DNA of 63,764 bases from positions 1 to 63,764 of the forward strand of contig NZ_AVPK01000013.1 in assembly GCF_000768685.1 (NCBI RefSeq), given 5' to 3'. Source of the stretch: Knoellia subterranea KCTC 19937. Lineage in GTDB: Bacteria > Actinomycetota > Actinomycetes > Actinomycetales > Dermatophilaceae. Both the position numbers and the translations under genes were made by a program. Of the stretch, positions 1 to 8,579 are shown one piece after another; within the stretch, counting starts at the first letter, position 1, and every line of letters starts with the position of its first letter. The notes beneath the pieces were generated by a model that saw only the letters and a program-made list of their open reading frames with translations, made no database searches and had not been told where the DNA came from.

Positions 1-2
1 CC

Positions 3-794
3 GGCTTCGTCCGCTGGGACGAGAAGGACCGCTCCGGTGGTTCGGCTGGTTCGGGTGGAGCCGCGAAGCTCGTCGCCATTCCCGAGGGCAAGTTCGGCAA
101 GGGTTCGGCTGACCCGGCCGAGGATGGTTCGGGCCCCGATGGCTGGACCATCAAGGGCAACGAGGACTCGAACCTCTACCACACCGAAGAGAGCCCCTAC
201 TACGGCCGGACCAAGGCGGAGATCTGGTTCGACACCGAGGAGTCCGCTCGCGGTGCCGGCTTCGTTCGTTGGGACGAGAAGGACCGCTCCGGTGGTTCGG
301 CTGCCTCCGGTGGCGGAGCCGCGAAGCTCGTCGCCATTCCCGAGGGCAAGTTCGGCAAGGGTTCGGCTGACCCGGCCGAGGATGGTTCGGGCCCCGATGG
401 CTGGACCATCAAGGGCAACGAGGACTCGAACCTCTACCACACCGAAGAGAGCCCCTACTACGGCCGGACCAAGGCGGAGATCTGGTTCGACACCGAGGAG
501 TCGGCGCGTGGTGCCGGGTTCGTCCGCTGGGACGAGCGCGATCGGTCGGGCGGCTCCGGCGGTCCGGCGAAGCTCGTCGAGATTCCGGACGGCCGCTTCG
601 GCAAGGGGTCGGCGGACCCCGGTGAGGATGGCTCGGGCCCCGACGGCTGGGCGATCAAGGGCAACGAGAACTCGATGCTCTTCCACACGGAGGACAGCCC
701 GGCCTATGAGCGCACGAAGGCCGAGGTCTGGTTCCAGGACGAGGAGACCGCGCGCAAGGCGGGCTTCACGAAGTGGAACGAGCGCAACCGCTGA
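3..794 (+). CDS. C-terminal part of a tandem-repeat protein (IKGN...YHTE...AGF repeats), 5' end outside the window
   Basis: The frame is open from base 3 to a TGA at 792-794, so about 263 residues are visible and the start lies before the window. Three successive units of about 82-86 residues share the order KLV.IP.G.FGKGSADP, then GW.IKGNE.S, HTE.SP.Y.RTKAE.WF, and EE.AR.AGF..W. Unit spacing is 258 bp (gcgaag at 63 and 321) and then 246 bp (567). Bases 57-244 and 315-502 appear identical over 188 bp, while the last unit has drifted. Short KGN...YH...AGF domains of this kind occur at the C-termini of many actinobacterial proteins ('sunset' domain in NCBI naming, as I recall); their function is unknown to me. 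The Gly/Ser-rich joins look like flexible linkers. The identity of the N-terminal part cannot be judged from here. Confidence 0.75.
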   Translation, partial: GFVRWDEKDRSGGSAGSGGAAKLVAIPEGKFGKGSADPAEDGSGPDGWTIKGNEDSNLYHTEESPYYGRTKAEIWFDTEESARGAGFVRWDEKDRSGGSAASGGGAAKLVAIPEGKFGKGSADPAEDGSGPDGWTIKGNEDSNLYHTEESPYYGRTKAEIWFDTEESARGAGFVRWDERDRSGGSGGPAKLVEIPDGRFGKGSADPGEDGSGPDGWAIKGNENSMLFHTEDSPAYERTKAEVWFQDEETARKAGFTKWNERNR

Positions 795-811
795 CCCGAG
801 AAGTCAGTACC

Positions 812-851
812 TGACAGTGCCCGCGCCCCGTGAGGGACGCGGGCACTGTCA
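812..851. terminator. hairpin terminator after the repeat protein
   Basis: A perfect 14-bp stem (812-825 pairing with 838-851) with a 12-nt loop begins 18 bases after the stop codon. There is no T-tract, as is common in high-GC actinobacteria. Confidence 0.7.
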
Positions 852-887
852 CATGTGGGCGGAGCCAGCTTGACCCGACATGGGGGC

Positions 888-918
888 GCTCGACCCGACT
901 TGCCAGGTCGGGTCGAGC
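888..918. terminator. second hairpin between convergent genes
   Basis: A perfect 12-bp stem (888-899 with 907-918) and 7-nt loop lies between the repeat gene and the convergent hydrolase gene ending at 956. It probably terminates the minus-strand transcript. Confidence 0.6.
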
Positions 919-955
919 GGGCCTGTATCGGGTGACCCGATAATGGGGCGGCGGG

Positions 956-1510
956 TCAGAGGACGGTGATCTGGGGGGCGAACATCTCCATCGCACCCAG
1001 GGCCCGTTCGTGGGCCTCGGGGCTCGAGCCCGCACAGGCCTCCGCGACCACGCGTATGTTCGCACCCGCGTCACCGGCCGGCAGCGCCGTCGCGATGACG
1101 CAACAGTCGGTCGCGACACCGGCCAACGCCAGACGCGGCTGGTCGCCGATGACCGAACGCAGTTGCTGGCCCCACTTGCCGAAGGTCGGTTCGGTGACCA
1201 TGTGGTCGGCGAGGTGGGCGAGTTCCGGCACCACGGCATACAGGGGGTCCTCGTCGGGGACGAGCGCGAAGCCCCATTCGTCGTAATAGCTGGCCCACGA
1301 ACCACCGAGTCCCGGGTCCGCGACGAAGCGCGTCACGACAACCCGACCCGGGTATGCCGTTGCGAGACGTGCGATGCGCGGCACCGTCTCTGCCCACATC
1401 GGTGACCCCCACTGGCTCGTCGTGGGGTCGGCGAAGATCGCCTGCGGGTCGATGATGACGAGCCACTCGTCGTCGAGCGGCTCCACCGCCGAGACGTCGA
1501 GGCGGCTCAC
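956..1510 (-). CDS. isochorismatase-family cysteine hydrolase
   Basis: This is a 184-residue protein of the isochorismatase/cysteine hydrolase superfamily. The N-terminal LVIIDPQ carries the catalytic Asp, FGKW lies where the family Lys is expected, and the nucleophile Cys is in GVATDCCV. The GTG start (1508-1510) overlaps the stop of the upstream permease (GTGA), so the two are translationally coupled. Family members hydrolyse amides or vinyl ethers: N-carbamoylsarcosine, nicotinamide, ureidoacrylate, biuret. Linkage to an NCS1 nucleobase permease suggests catabolism of a purine or pyrimidine breakdown product. The exact substrate cannot be read from sequence. A longer open frame extends upstream, but it lies inside the permease gene. 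Confidence 0.85.
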   Translation of the reverse strand: MSRLDVSAVEPLDDEWLVIIDPQAIFADPTTSQWGSPMWAETVPRIARLATAYPGRVVVTRFVADPGLGGSWASYYDEWGFALVPDEDPLYAVVPELAHLADHMVTEPTFGKWGQQLRSVIGDQPRLALAGVATDCCVIATALPAGDAGANIRVVAEACAGSSPEAHERALGAMEMFAPQITVL

Positions 1511-3000
1511 GCCCCGGCCTCCTGCCGGGCCACCTTGCCCCGTCGGCCGAAGTAGGTGACGACGAATGACAGGAGGAGAGCGAGCAACACACCGAGGTTG
1601 GCGTAGGCGAAGGTCCCCTCCCAGTAGGAGCCCGCCGGGTCCTTGACGAACGTGCCCAGGCCGAGCGGGTCGAGGAGGAAGCCCTGCCAGTTGTTCCACG
1701 CCGCGTCGTCGGCGTAGCTGTTGACGACGAGGCCCCACCCGAGGACCGACGTGACGACCATCGTGCCGATTGAGAGCCAGTCGAAGGCTCCGTAGCGGCC
1801 GGAGGCATCGAAGAGGGCGTCCTCGTCGTAGTCGCGCTTGCGCAGCGCGATGTCGGCGATCATGATGCCCGCCCACGAGGCGAGCGGCACGCCGAGCGTG
1901 ATGAGGAACGACTGGAACGGCCCCAGGAAGTCCTCGGCGACGAAGACCACGAAGAACGTGCCGAGGGTGAGGATGACGCCGTCGACGAGGGCGGCAACTG
2001 GTCGGGGGAGGCGCACGCCCAGCGACAGCAGCGTGAGACCGGAGGAGTAGATACCGAGGACGGCGCCGGAGACGAGCGACAGGATCGCGGCGATGAGGAA
2101 CGGCACGAGCACCCACGTCGGCAGCAGACCGGCGAGGGTGCCGATCGGGTCCCCACCGATGCCATCGAGGACGTCCTTGTCGGACCCGGCGAGGGCCAGG
2201 CCGTAGCAGACGAGCAGCGCCGGGGCGAGGGCCCCGCCGAAGGTGTTCCAGCCGACGATGGCGGCTCCGCTGGCATCGCGACGCTGATAGCGGGACCAGT
2301 CGGCGGCGATGTTGATCCAGCCGAGCCCGAAGCCGGTCATGACCATGACGAGCGCGCCGATGGTGGCGCCGATGCCACCGGACGGGAGGGACGAGATCGC
2401 CGACCAGTCGAGGTGGGTGAACGTCATGATGATGTAGAGGATCGTGATGGCGCCGGTGATCCAGGTGAGGACCGACTGCATCCGCATGATGATGTGGTAG
2501 CCGGCGACGGCCGCGAGCACGATCATGGCCGCGACGACGATGGCTGCCACGATCTTGGTGCCGGTGCCTCCGCCCCACCCGAGGCGCTCGAAGATCGTCG
2601 AGGTCGCGAGGACGGCGAGGATCGCCAGGGCCGTCTCCCAGCCGATGGACACGAGCCACGAGATGACGCCCGGGACCTTCTGGCCCTTGACGCCGAACGC
2701 GGCACGCGACAGCACCATCGTGGGTGCCGAACCGCGCTTGCCCGCAATGGCGATGACACCGCAGAGAGCGAAGGACACGACCACGCCGATGACGGTCACG
2801 ACGACGGCCTGCCAGAAGGAGATGCCGAAGCCGAGGACGAACGCGGCATACGAGATGCCGAAGACGGACACGTTGGCGGCGAACCACGGCCAGAACAGGT
2901 CGCGCGGGGCCGCAGTTCGGTCCGCCTCGTCGATGATCTCGATACCGGTGGTCTCGACGCCGAGTCGCTTGGCAGCGTCGGCTGTGCGCACGTCAGTCAT
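1507..3000 (-). CDS. NCS1-family nucleobase:cation symporter (cytosine/purine permease)
   Basis: About 497 residues with roughly 12 hydrophobic segments. The conserved N-terminal approach (GIEIIDEADRTAAPRDLFWPW) and FAANVSVFGISYAAF helix are typical of CodB/PucI-like permeases that import cytosine, uracil, allantoin or related bases with a cation. It is the first gene of a two-gene operon with the isochorismatase-like hydrolase, which fits uptake followed by ring or amide cleavage. The start is chosen at the ATG of MTDVRTA; an in-frame ATG 12 bases upstream (3012) is possible, and neither has a good ribosome-binding site. Function by family; substrate unknown. Confidence 0.85.
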   Translation of the reverse strand: MTDVRTADAAKRLGVETTGIEIIDEADRTAAPRDLFWPWFAANVSVFGISYAAFVLGFGISFWQAVVVTVIGVVVSFALCGVIAIAGKRGSAPTMVLSRAAFGVKGQKVPGVISWLVSIGWETALAILAVLATSTIFERLGWGGGTGTKIVAAIVVAAMIVLAAVAGYHIIMRMQSVLTWITGAITILYIIMTFTHLDWSAISSLPSGGIGATIGALVMVMTGFGLGWINIAADWSRYQRRDASGAAIVGWNTFGGALAPALLVCYGLALAGSDKDVLDGIGGDPIGTLAGLLPTWVLVPFLIAAILSLVSGAVLGIYSSGLTLLSLGVRLPRPVAALVDGVILTLGTFFVVFVAEDFLGPFQSFLITLGVPLASWAGIMIADIALRKRDYDEDALFDASGRYGAFDWLSIGTMVVTSVLGWGLVVNSYADDAAWNNWQGFLLDPLGLGTFVKDPAGSYWEGTFAYANLGVLLALLLSFVVTYFGRRGKVARQEAGA

Positions 3001-3072
3001 GCTCGTGAGCATGTCAGATCACGGGCGGCATACGGTGCATGCCGCACGAGGAACGTCAGTGTGGATCAGGCG

Positions 3073-3267
3073 TCAACGACGCCCGGAGGCCCACTTGTCA
3101 TAGTCGTCATCCTCGTCGCCGTAGTCGGAGGAGCTCCGAGTCTGCGTTGACGTGGGTGAACTTCCGTGGAGTTCTCGCTCAAGCGCGCTCAAGTCGGTGT
3201 CGGGGCTGAAGTACTTCAGCTCGCGTGCCACCTTGGTCTGCTTGGCTTTTGCCCGGCCGCGCCCCAT
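3073..3267 (-). CDS. DUF3073 family small protein
   Basis: A 64-residue protein with the DUF3073 pattern: basic N-terminus MGRGRAKAKQTKVARELKY, then a PDTDL.ALERELHG segment and an acidic tail rich in Asp and Glu. The ATG at 3265-3267 is preceded by GAGGGG at good spacing, which supports this start over longer in-frame ones. The family is small, cytoplasmic, almost restricted to Actinobacteria and of unknown function. An octamer CGGCATAC lies just upstream (3296-3303). Confidence 0.85.
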   Translation of the reverse strand: MGRGRAKAKQTKVARELKYFSPDTDLSALERELHGSSPTSTQTRSSSDYGDEDDDYDKWASGRR

Positions 3268-3524
3268 GGCGTGACCCCCTCGTGCGTCAGCGGGACGGCA
3301 TACCGGAAGGGACGGCCCCGAAGGGGTCATCCCAAGTCAGCTGCGGTCCCGGGAATCGTGTGTATGTCGTGGGGTCAACGCTACATCAGGCCGAGGTGTT
3401 TCCGCTCCACCGGTCGGACTTCTGGACGCTCCGTCGCAGAAACAACGAGGCAGGATGCAACCGTGGAGGGAGGCTGGGCGTAGATGCTCCGACAGCAGGG
3501 CACGACGCGACTGGAGGGGGAGAC

Positions 3525-3910
3525 ATGCAGGCAGGAGACTTCGATCGGCTGTATCACGCGGCTGCACCACGGCTGATCAGTCAGGTCTACGCCATGTGCG
3601 GCAACCGGGCCGAGGCGGAGGACGTTGTCCAGGAGGCCTTCGAACGGGCCTGGCAACACCGCGAACGGATCGATGCCGACCGGCACCCGGAGGCCTGGGT
3701 GCGCACGACGGCGATGCGGCTCGCGGTGAGTCGCTGGCGCCGGCGGCTCAGCGCGAAGCCATCGTCCTGCACCACCTCGCCGATCTGTCGGTCGCCCAGA
3801 TCGCGGCGGAACTCGGCGTTCCGGACGGGACCATCAAGGCACGTCTCTCCCGCGGTCGCACCGCTCTCGCCTCTCTTCTCGCACCCACCTCGGAGGGCTC
3901 CCATGTCTGA
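3525..3910 (+). pseudogene. ECF (SigE-like) RNA polymerase sigma factor, broken by internal deletion and frameshift
   Basis: The ATG at 3525 follows GGAGGGGGAGAC. Region 2 is clear: FDRLYHAAAPRLI, then AEDVVQEAFERAW and HPEAWVRTTAMRLAVSRWRR. The region 2 frame then runs into KPSSC, while region 4 (QREAIVLHHLADLSVAQIAAELG, then GTIKARLSRGR) continues in another frame to a TGA at 3908-3910. Typical family members have about 35-45 linker residues between the two regions. Here they are essentially absent, so the likely event is an out-of-frame deletion near 3745-3755. The annotated span is 386 nt, not a multiple of three. The region 2 frame has no stop and runs in frame into the next gene. A sequencing error alone would not explain the missing linker. 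Confidence 0.75.
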
Positions 3911-4871
3911 CCACTTCACCAACCCGCAGGGCGGCGAGGACCCGATCGCCGATCGACTCCGTGCCTTCGGTGCCGGGGCCTCTCGGACGACCGTCCTTCC
4001 GCCGATCGAGGAGATCCACCGCGGCGGCGACCGGCGTCGGCGGACCCAGCGCGTGGCCGTCGGGGCTGCGACCCTCGCGGTGGGCGCGCTCATCGGCGGG
4101 GCTGTCTTCGCCAGCCAGTTGGGCCAGCGGGGCGACGAGACGCTGCTTCCCGGGACGCACACGCCCACCCCGACGGCCACGAGTCCCGAGGTGACGCCGA
4201 CGGTGACGTCGTCCACTTCGCCGACGGTCACCACGACACCCACGGCGTCCGCAACCACCACCGGTGGGTCCACGCCGAGCTCGACCCCGTCGGGCACACC
4301 CAGCCGCGGCTCGAGTCCGTCCACGCCGTCGTCGAACGGGTCACCGGCTCCCCACGAGGGCACGGAGACCGCAGTCATTCCCGAGAGCACGTACGTCGTG
4401 GTGCCAGCGGCCTGGAAGTCCTCCGCCCGCGACACCAACCTCGAATACATGGGCCACCCGGAAGCGACGGTTCACCGGTTGTGCCTGACCGACACCTCAC
4501 CCAACCCCGCGGACTTCGCCTGCGACCTCCAGATCGACGTCGGGTCGGTCCTCCCCGGCGCCGAGGGCAACAAGGTGTGGCAGCCGGGCCAAGTGGCTGG
4601 CTGGTCGGACAGGAGCGGGGTCACCCTCTGCCCCGGCGCCTCGGCCTCGGACGAGAACTACGTCGACACGAGAGCGGTTCCGAGCAAGTCGTTCACGCCG
4701 ATCGGGGTCAAGACGGCGGAGAAGTACACCTATCGGCTCACCTGCACGTCGGGCACGAAGTTCACGGTGGTGCAGTACTGGCTGCCCAACTCCCACATTC
4801 GGGTGACGGACTACACCGCGAGTTCTCGAGTGGACGACATCCTGGGTTCGTTCTTCTACCTGGGTTCCTGA
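3903..4871 (+). CDS. single-pass membrane protein with Thr/Ser/Pro-rich linker, sigma-operon partner
   Basis: A 322-residue protein starting MSDHFTNPQGG. A basic stretch (RRRRTQR) precedes one transmembrane helix at about residues 54-76, followed by about 90 residues rich in Thr, Ser and Pro and a C-terminal extracytoplasmic domain with several cysteines. Its ATG overlaps the end of the sigma gene (ATGTCTGA), the usual coupling for an ECF sigma factor and its membrane partner. It has no HxxxCxxC zinc anti-sigma motif, so an anti-sigma role is inference from position only. Because of the upstream frameshift, the sigma region 2 frame is open into this gene, giving a potential fusion of about 448 residues from 3525. 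Confidence 0.7.
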   Translation: MSDHFTNPQGGEDPIADRLRAFGAGASRTTVLPPIEEIHRGGDRRRRTQRVAVGAATLAVGALIGGAVFASQLGQRGDETLLPGTHTPTPTATSPEVTPTVTSSTSPTVTTTPTASATTTGGSTPSSTPSGTPSRGSSPSTPSSNGSPAPHEGTETAVIPESTYVVVPAAWKSSARDTNLEYMGHPEATVHRLCLTDTSPNPADFACDLQIDVGSVLPGAEGNKVWQPGQVAGWSDRSGVTLCPGASASDENYVDTRAVPSKSFTPIGVKTAEKYTYRLTCTSGTKFTVVQYWLPNSHIRVTDYTASSRVDDILGSFFYLGS

Positions 4872-4885
4872 CACTTCACAGGACG

Positions 4886-4929
4886 CGTATGCCGGCCGCT
4901 CACCTCGCGAGGTGAGCGGCCGGCATACG
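4886..4929. terminator. 44-bp perfect palindrome, bidirectional terminator, built from two octamer copies
   Basis: Every base of 4886-4929 pairs about the centre 4907/4908, giving a 22-bp perfect arm. It sits between the convergent membrane-protein gene (ends 4871) and the dehydrogenase gene (ends 4953). Each arm begins with the dispersed octamer (GTATGCCG at 4887-4894, CGGCATAC at 4921-4928) followed by GCCGCTCACCT. Confidence 0.8.
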
Positions 4930-4952
4930 TTGTGCTGATCGAAAGGCGAGGG

Positions 4953-6089
4953 TCAGCGCGTGGGGAGCCAGATCGTCGGCGAGCCAGCGGCCATGCGCTG
5001 CTCGGCGATGTGGTCCGCGGCGGCGGCAGGGCTCGTGCCGTGCTCATCGGCCGTGCGCAGCACCTCGAGGGTGTGCTCGAAGATCGCCGTCGCGCCCGTC
5101 TTGGCGCGGTCGAAGTCGAAGCCGAGAAGCTCGTCGCTCACCTGGATGACGCCGCCGGCGTTGACGAGGAAGTCGGGGCAGTAGGTGATGCCGCGCGCGA
5201 CGAGACGGTCGGCGGTGCCGCCATCGCCTTCGACGACGAGCTGGTTGTTCGCGCCGCCGCAGACGATGCGGGCGGTGAGGGCCTCGACGGTGTCGTTGTC
5301 GAGCGCGCCACCGAGAGCGCAGGGGGCGTAGACGTCGATGTCGCCGCGGACGAGCGCCGCGACGTCGGAGACGACCTCGATCTCGGGGTGCGTCTCGCGC
5401 AGTGCCTCGACCGCGGCTGCGTTGACGTCGGTGACGACGACGGTTGCACCGTCCTCGATGAGGTGGCCGGTGAGGATGCGCCCGACCTTGCCGACGCCGG
5501 CGATGCCGACCTTGCGGCCGCGCAGGGTGGGCTCACCCCAGACGTGCTGGGCTGCGGCGCGCATGCCCTGGAAGACACCGAAGGCGGTGAGGACGGAGGA
5601 GTCGCCGGCGCCACCGTTCTCGGGGGAGCGGCCCGTCGCGAACCGGGTCGTCTCGGCGACGACGTCCATGTCCTGCACGTAGGTGCCCACGTCGCACGCC
5701 GTGACGTAGCGGCCGCCGAGGCTCTCGACGAAGCGACCGAAGGCGCGGAGCAGCTCGGGAGACTTGATGGAGTTCGGGTCGCCGATGATCACGGCCTTGC
5801 CGCCACCGTGGGGGATGCCGGCCACGGCGTTCTTGTAGGACATGCCCCGCGAGAGGCGCAGGACGTCGGCGAGGGCGTCGTCGTGCGTCTCGTACGGGTA
5901 GAAGCGCGTGCCGCCGAGCGCCGGGCCGAGGGCCGTGTTGTGCAGGGCGATGATGGCGCGCAGGCCGGACTTCGGGTCGGAGCAGAAGACGACCTGCTCG
6001 TGGCCGGAGGTGTCGGTGCGGTCGAGCGGGGCTGCCGGCTCGATCGAGGTGGTCGGCTGGGCCGGCGTGGTGACGGGCGACGCGGTCAC
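4953..6089 (-). CDS. Glu/Leu/Phe/Val dehydrogenase family (leucine/valine dehydrogenase-like)
   Basis: About 378 residues. The substrate domain has [34 protein letters not shown] (catalytic Lys) and ACDVGT. The C-terminal Rossmann domain has [13 protein letters not shown], and CGGANNQL follows. The size and motifs match the branched-chain (Leu/Val/Phe) dehydrogenases rather than hexameric glutamate dehydrogenase. The reaction is reversible NAD-dependent oxidative deamination of an amino acid to its 2-oxo acid. The GTG start at 6087-6089 is chosen because AAAGGAG lies 8 nt upstream (6098-6104); a longer frame to 6134 lacks this. Confidence 0.88.
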   Translation of the reverse strand: MTASPVTTPAQPTTSIEPAAPLDRTDTSGHEQVVFCSDPKSGLRAIIALHNTALGPALGGTRFYPYETHDDALADVLRLSRGMSYKNAVAGIPHGGGKAVIIGDPNSIKSPELLRAFGRFVESLGGRYVTACDVGTYVQDMDVVAETTRFATGRSPENGGAGDSSVLTAFGVFQGMRAAAQHVWGEPTLRGRKVGIAGVGKVGRILTGHLIEDGATVVVTDVNAAAVEALRETHPEIEVVSDVAALVRGDIDVYAPCALGGALDNDTVEALTARIVCGGANNQLVVEGDGGTADRLVARGITYCPDFLVNAGGVIQVSDELLGFDFDRAKTGATAIFEHTLEVLRTADEHGTSPAAAADHIAEQRMAAGSPTIWLPTR

Positions 6090-6226
6090 GGTGGTGACTC
6101 CTTTGTCAGGGTGGGGCGCGCGGTGGCGCGACAACAGGCCGTGGGTCTCACGCTCCCCTCAGGCTAGACCCGCGCGCTCACCATCCCGAAAAGCCGCACG
6201 CGGCAGTCATGGGAGAGGATGGCGGC

Positions 6227-7288
6227 ATGCGCATCGGCTACAAGGCTTCGGCCGAACAGTTCGCCCCCGCCGAGCTCGCGGGCTACGCGGTCCTCGCCGA
6301 GGAGCTGGGGCTGGACTCGGTGACGATCTCGGACCACTTCCAGCCGTGGCGGCTCGAGGGCGGCCACGCGCCGAACTCCATCGCCTGGCTGTCGTGGGTC
6401 GCGGCGCGGACCGAGCGGGTGCTGCTCGGAACGTCGGTCATGACGCCGACGTTCCGCTACAACCCGGCGGTCGTGGCGCAGACGTTCGCGACCCTGGGCT
6501 GCCTCGCGCCGGGGCGCATCATGCTCGGCGTCGGGTCCGGCGAGGCGCTCAACGAGGTGGCCGTGGGCTCAGTCCCCGAGAGCGGCTGGCCCGAGTTCAA
6601 GGAGCGCTTCGGTCGCCTGCGCGAGTCGGTGCGGCTCATGCGCGAGCTGTGGACCAAAGACTCGGTCACGTTCGAGGGCGAGTACTACCGCACCGAGGAC
6701 GCGAAGATCTTCGATCGTCCGGACGTGCCGATTCCCGTGTACGTCGCCGCCGGTGGTCCGCTCGTCGCCCGGTATGCCGGCCGGTCCGGTGACGGTTTCA
6801 TCTGCACTTCCGGCAAGGGTCGCGAGCTCTATGCCGACCAGCTGATCCCGGCCGTGGCCGAGGGACGCGCGAAGGCTGGCCGGACCGAGGCCGATCCGTT
6901 TGACCGCATGATCGAGATCAAGGTGTCGTGGGACCCCGATGCCGACGCCGCTCTCGAGAACACCCGCTTCTGGGCGCCTCTCTCGCTCACGGCCGAGCAG
7001 AAGCACTCGATCCACAGCCCGGCCGAGATGGAGAAGGCCGCCGACGAGCTGCCCATCGAGCAGGTCGCCAAGCGCTGGATCGTCGCGTCTCGCCCGGAGG
7101 AGGTCGTGGAGTCCGTGCGCGAGTACACCGACCTCGGCTTCGACCACCTCGTCTTCCACGGGCCCGGGCACGACCAGGAGCGCTTCCTCCGTACCTTCAC
7201 CGAACAGGTCGTCCCCGGCCTGCGCGAACTCACCCCCGCCTCCCTCCCGACCGCACCCTCACCCACGCCCTCGAAGGACTCCGCCTGA
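6227..7288 (+). CDS. fgd: F420-dependent glucose-6-phosphate dehydrogenase
   Basis: A 353-residue luciferase-like TIM barrel that closely follows mycobacterial FGD. SDHFQPW lies at residues 35-41 (Asp36 and His37 match the catalytic pair), then [19 protein letters not shown] and [10 protein letters not shown] (Glu106). Further on are [21 protein letters not shown]-like [18 protein letters not shown] and [11 protein letters not shown]. It oxidises glucose-6-phosphate to 6-phosphogluconolactone while reducing coenzyme F420, which implies that the organism makes F420. The ATG at 6227 is preceded by GGGAGAGG. Its stop overlaps the next start (ATGA), heading a translationally coupled run. Tyr/Ala codons near residue 185 use the TATGCC octamer (6772). 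Confidence 0.93.
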   Translation: MRIGYKASAEQFAPAELAGYAVLAEELGLDSVTISDHFQPWRLEGGHAPNSIAWLSWVAARTERVLLGTSVMTPTFRYNPAVVAQTFATLGCLAPGRIMLGVGSGEALNEVAVGSVPESGWPEFKERFGRLRESVRLMRELWTKDSVTFEGEYYRTEDAKIFDRPDVPIPVYVAAGGPLVARYAGRSGDGFICTSGKGRELYADQLIPAVAEGRAKAGRTEADPFDRMIEIKVSWDPDADAALENTRFWAPLSLTAEQKHSIHSPAEMEKAADELPIEQVAKRWIVASRPEEVVESVREYTDLGFDHLVFHGPGHDQERFLRTFTEQVVPGLRELTPASLPTAPSPTPSKDSA

Positions 7289-7809
7289 TGGATGCCACTG
7301 CGATCAGCTCGACCGAGCTCGACATCGCCTCCCTCGTCCTGCGCCTCGCTCTCGGGCCGATGCTCATCGCGCACGGACTCAACAAGGTGCGCGGCGGTCT
7401 GTCCGGCACGGCGGGGTGGTTCGAGTCGCTCGGCCTCAAGCCGGGGTGGCTGCACGCGCGGGTGGCCGCTGCGACCGAGATCGGAGCCGGGGTCCTCGTG
7501 ACGCTCGGCCTGCTCAACGGTCTGGGCGCGATGGCGTTCGTCGGACTCATGACCGTGGCTGCGCTCACCGACCACAGGGGCAAGGGCTACTTCATCTTCA
7601 AGGGCGGGAACGAATACGTCATCCTCGTCGCGATCGTCGCCGTCGCGCTGGCCGTTGTCGGGCCGGGCCGGTGGTCGCTCGACGAGGCGTTCGGGCTGGA
7701 CCTTGCCGGAGTCGGCTGGGGCGTCATCGCCCTCGTCGGCGGTGTCCTCGCGGCCGCCGGCCTGCTCGTGACGTCCTACCGCCCCGAGAAGAAGGAGGCC
7801 GCAGCATGA
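7288..7809 (+). CDS. DoxX family membrane protein
   Basis: A 173-residue protein with four hydrophobic helices. The DoxX/DoxD pattern is visible: LVLRLALGPMLIAHGLNK, GWFESLGLKPG, then HARVAAATEIGAGVLV and GNEYVILVAIVAVAL. The start ATG (7288-7290) overlaps the fgd stop and its own stop overlaps the next gene. Members are small quinone-related or redox-associated membrane proteins of poorly defined function. Linkage to an F420 dehydrogenase suggests redox housekeeping, which is inference. Confidence 0.85.
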   Translation: MDATAISSTELDIASLVLRLALGPMLIAHGLNKVRGGLSGTAGWFESLGLKPGWLHARVAAATEIGAGVLVTLGLLNGLGAMAFVGLMTVAALTDHRGKGYFIFKGGNEYVILVAIVAVALAVVGPGRWSLDEAFGLDLAGVGWGVIALVGGVLAAAGLLVTSYRPEKKEAAA

Positions 7810-8579
7810 GCGAGACCACCGCCTCTGTCGTCGTCACCCGTGACGGTGCAGTCGGCCGCGTCCACCTCAATGCGCCTGACCGGCTCAACGCCTTGGACGC
7901 TGCCATGGGTGAAGCCGTCGTCCGTGCCATGACCGAGTTCGCTGCAGATCCATCGATCCGGGTGGTCGTGCTCAGTGGTGAAGGGCGCGCCTTCTCCGCC
8001 GGGGCAGACCTCGCGGGCTACGAAAAGGTCGGTGACCTCGACGACCTCCTCGCCGGGGCCGGACCGCTCATCCGGTCGATCTCCGGTTCGCGCACGCCCG
8101 TCCTGTCCCTCGTCACCGGGGTCGCCGCCGGAGTCGGGCTCTCCATGGCACTGGCCGCCCACTACTCCCTCGTGGCCGACGACGCGAAGCTCACCCTCGC
8201 CTTCGGTGGGATCGGGCTCATGCCCGACGGTGGGGCGACCGCTCTCGTCGCGGCCTCGATCGGCCGGGCACGCGCCATGCGAATGGCTCTCACCGGGGAA
8301 CGCGTCTCCGGCGCCCAGGCCGCGGACTGGGGTCTCGTGTCCGAATCCGTTGCGGCAGAGGACTTCTCGGCCCGGGCCGATGCTGTCGCGGCACAGCTGG
8401 CGGCCCTCGCTCCCGAGGCGGTGGCCCGCACCACCGCAGCCATCACGGCTGCCAGCCTCGACCTCGACCGGGCCCTCGACCGCGAGGAGTCGGGGCAGCA
8501 CGCACTCCTGCGCACCGCCGACTTCGCCGAGGGCGTGAGTGCCTTCCGGGAGAAGCGCCCGCCGACGTTCGGGGCGTGA
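7806..8579 (+). CDS. enoyl-CoA hydratase/isomerase family protein
   Basis: A 257-residue crotonase-fold protein. VGRVHLNAPDRLNALDAAM, the oxyanion-hole segment GRAFSAGADLAGY and VAAGVGLSMALAAHYSLVADDAKL are clear, as are FGGIGLMPDGGAT and LFTGERV-like ALTGERVSGAQAADWGLV. The region corresponding to the catalytic glutamates reads FGGIGLMPDGG, with Asp rather than Glu near the second site, so the reaction may be isomerase-type rather than hydration. AAGGAGG lies ahead of the ATG, and the start overlaps the DoxX stop. Likely cytoplasmic fatty-acid or aromatic-acid CoA metabolism. Confidence 0.88.
   Translation: MSETTASVVVTRDGAVGRVHLNAPDRLNALDAAMGEAVVRAMTEFAADPSIRVVVLSGEGRAFSAGADLAGYEKVGDLDDLLAGAGPLIRSISGSRTPVLSLVTGVAAGVGLSMALAAHYSLVADDAKLTLAFGGIGLMPDGGATALVAASIGRARAMRMALTGERVSGAQAADWGLVSESVAAEDFSARADAVAAQLAALAPEAVARTTAAITAASLDLDRALDREESGQHALLRTADFAEGVSAFREKRPPTFGA

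Noticed and set aside
1-794. Direct repeats as a CRISPR array
   Set aside because: The units are 246-258 bp, in frame, and encode a repeated protein domain. There are no short repeats with unique spacers anywhere in the window.
956-2887. A 643-codon minus-strand frame across the permease
   Set aside because: Only its last 184 codons show a real family (isochorismatase). The rest is Arg/His-rich antisense-type composition, and the permease frame has clear membrane helices.
3225-4871. A single normal 548-residue gene from 3225
   Set aside because: The first 100 codons have no domain, the sigma gene has its own strong ribosome-binding site at 3525, and region 4 is out of frame. It is better described as a broken sigma gene plus a membrane-protein gene.
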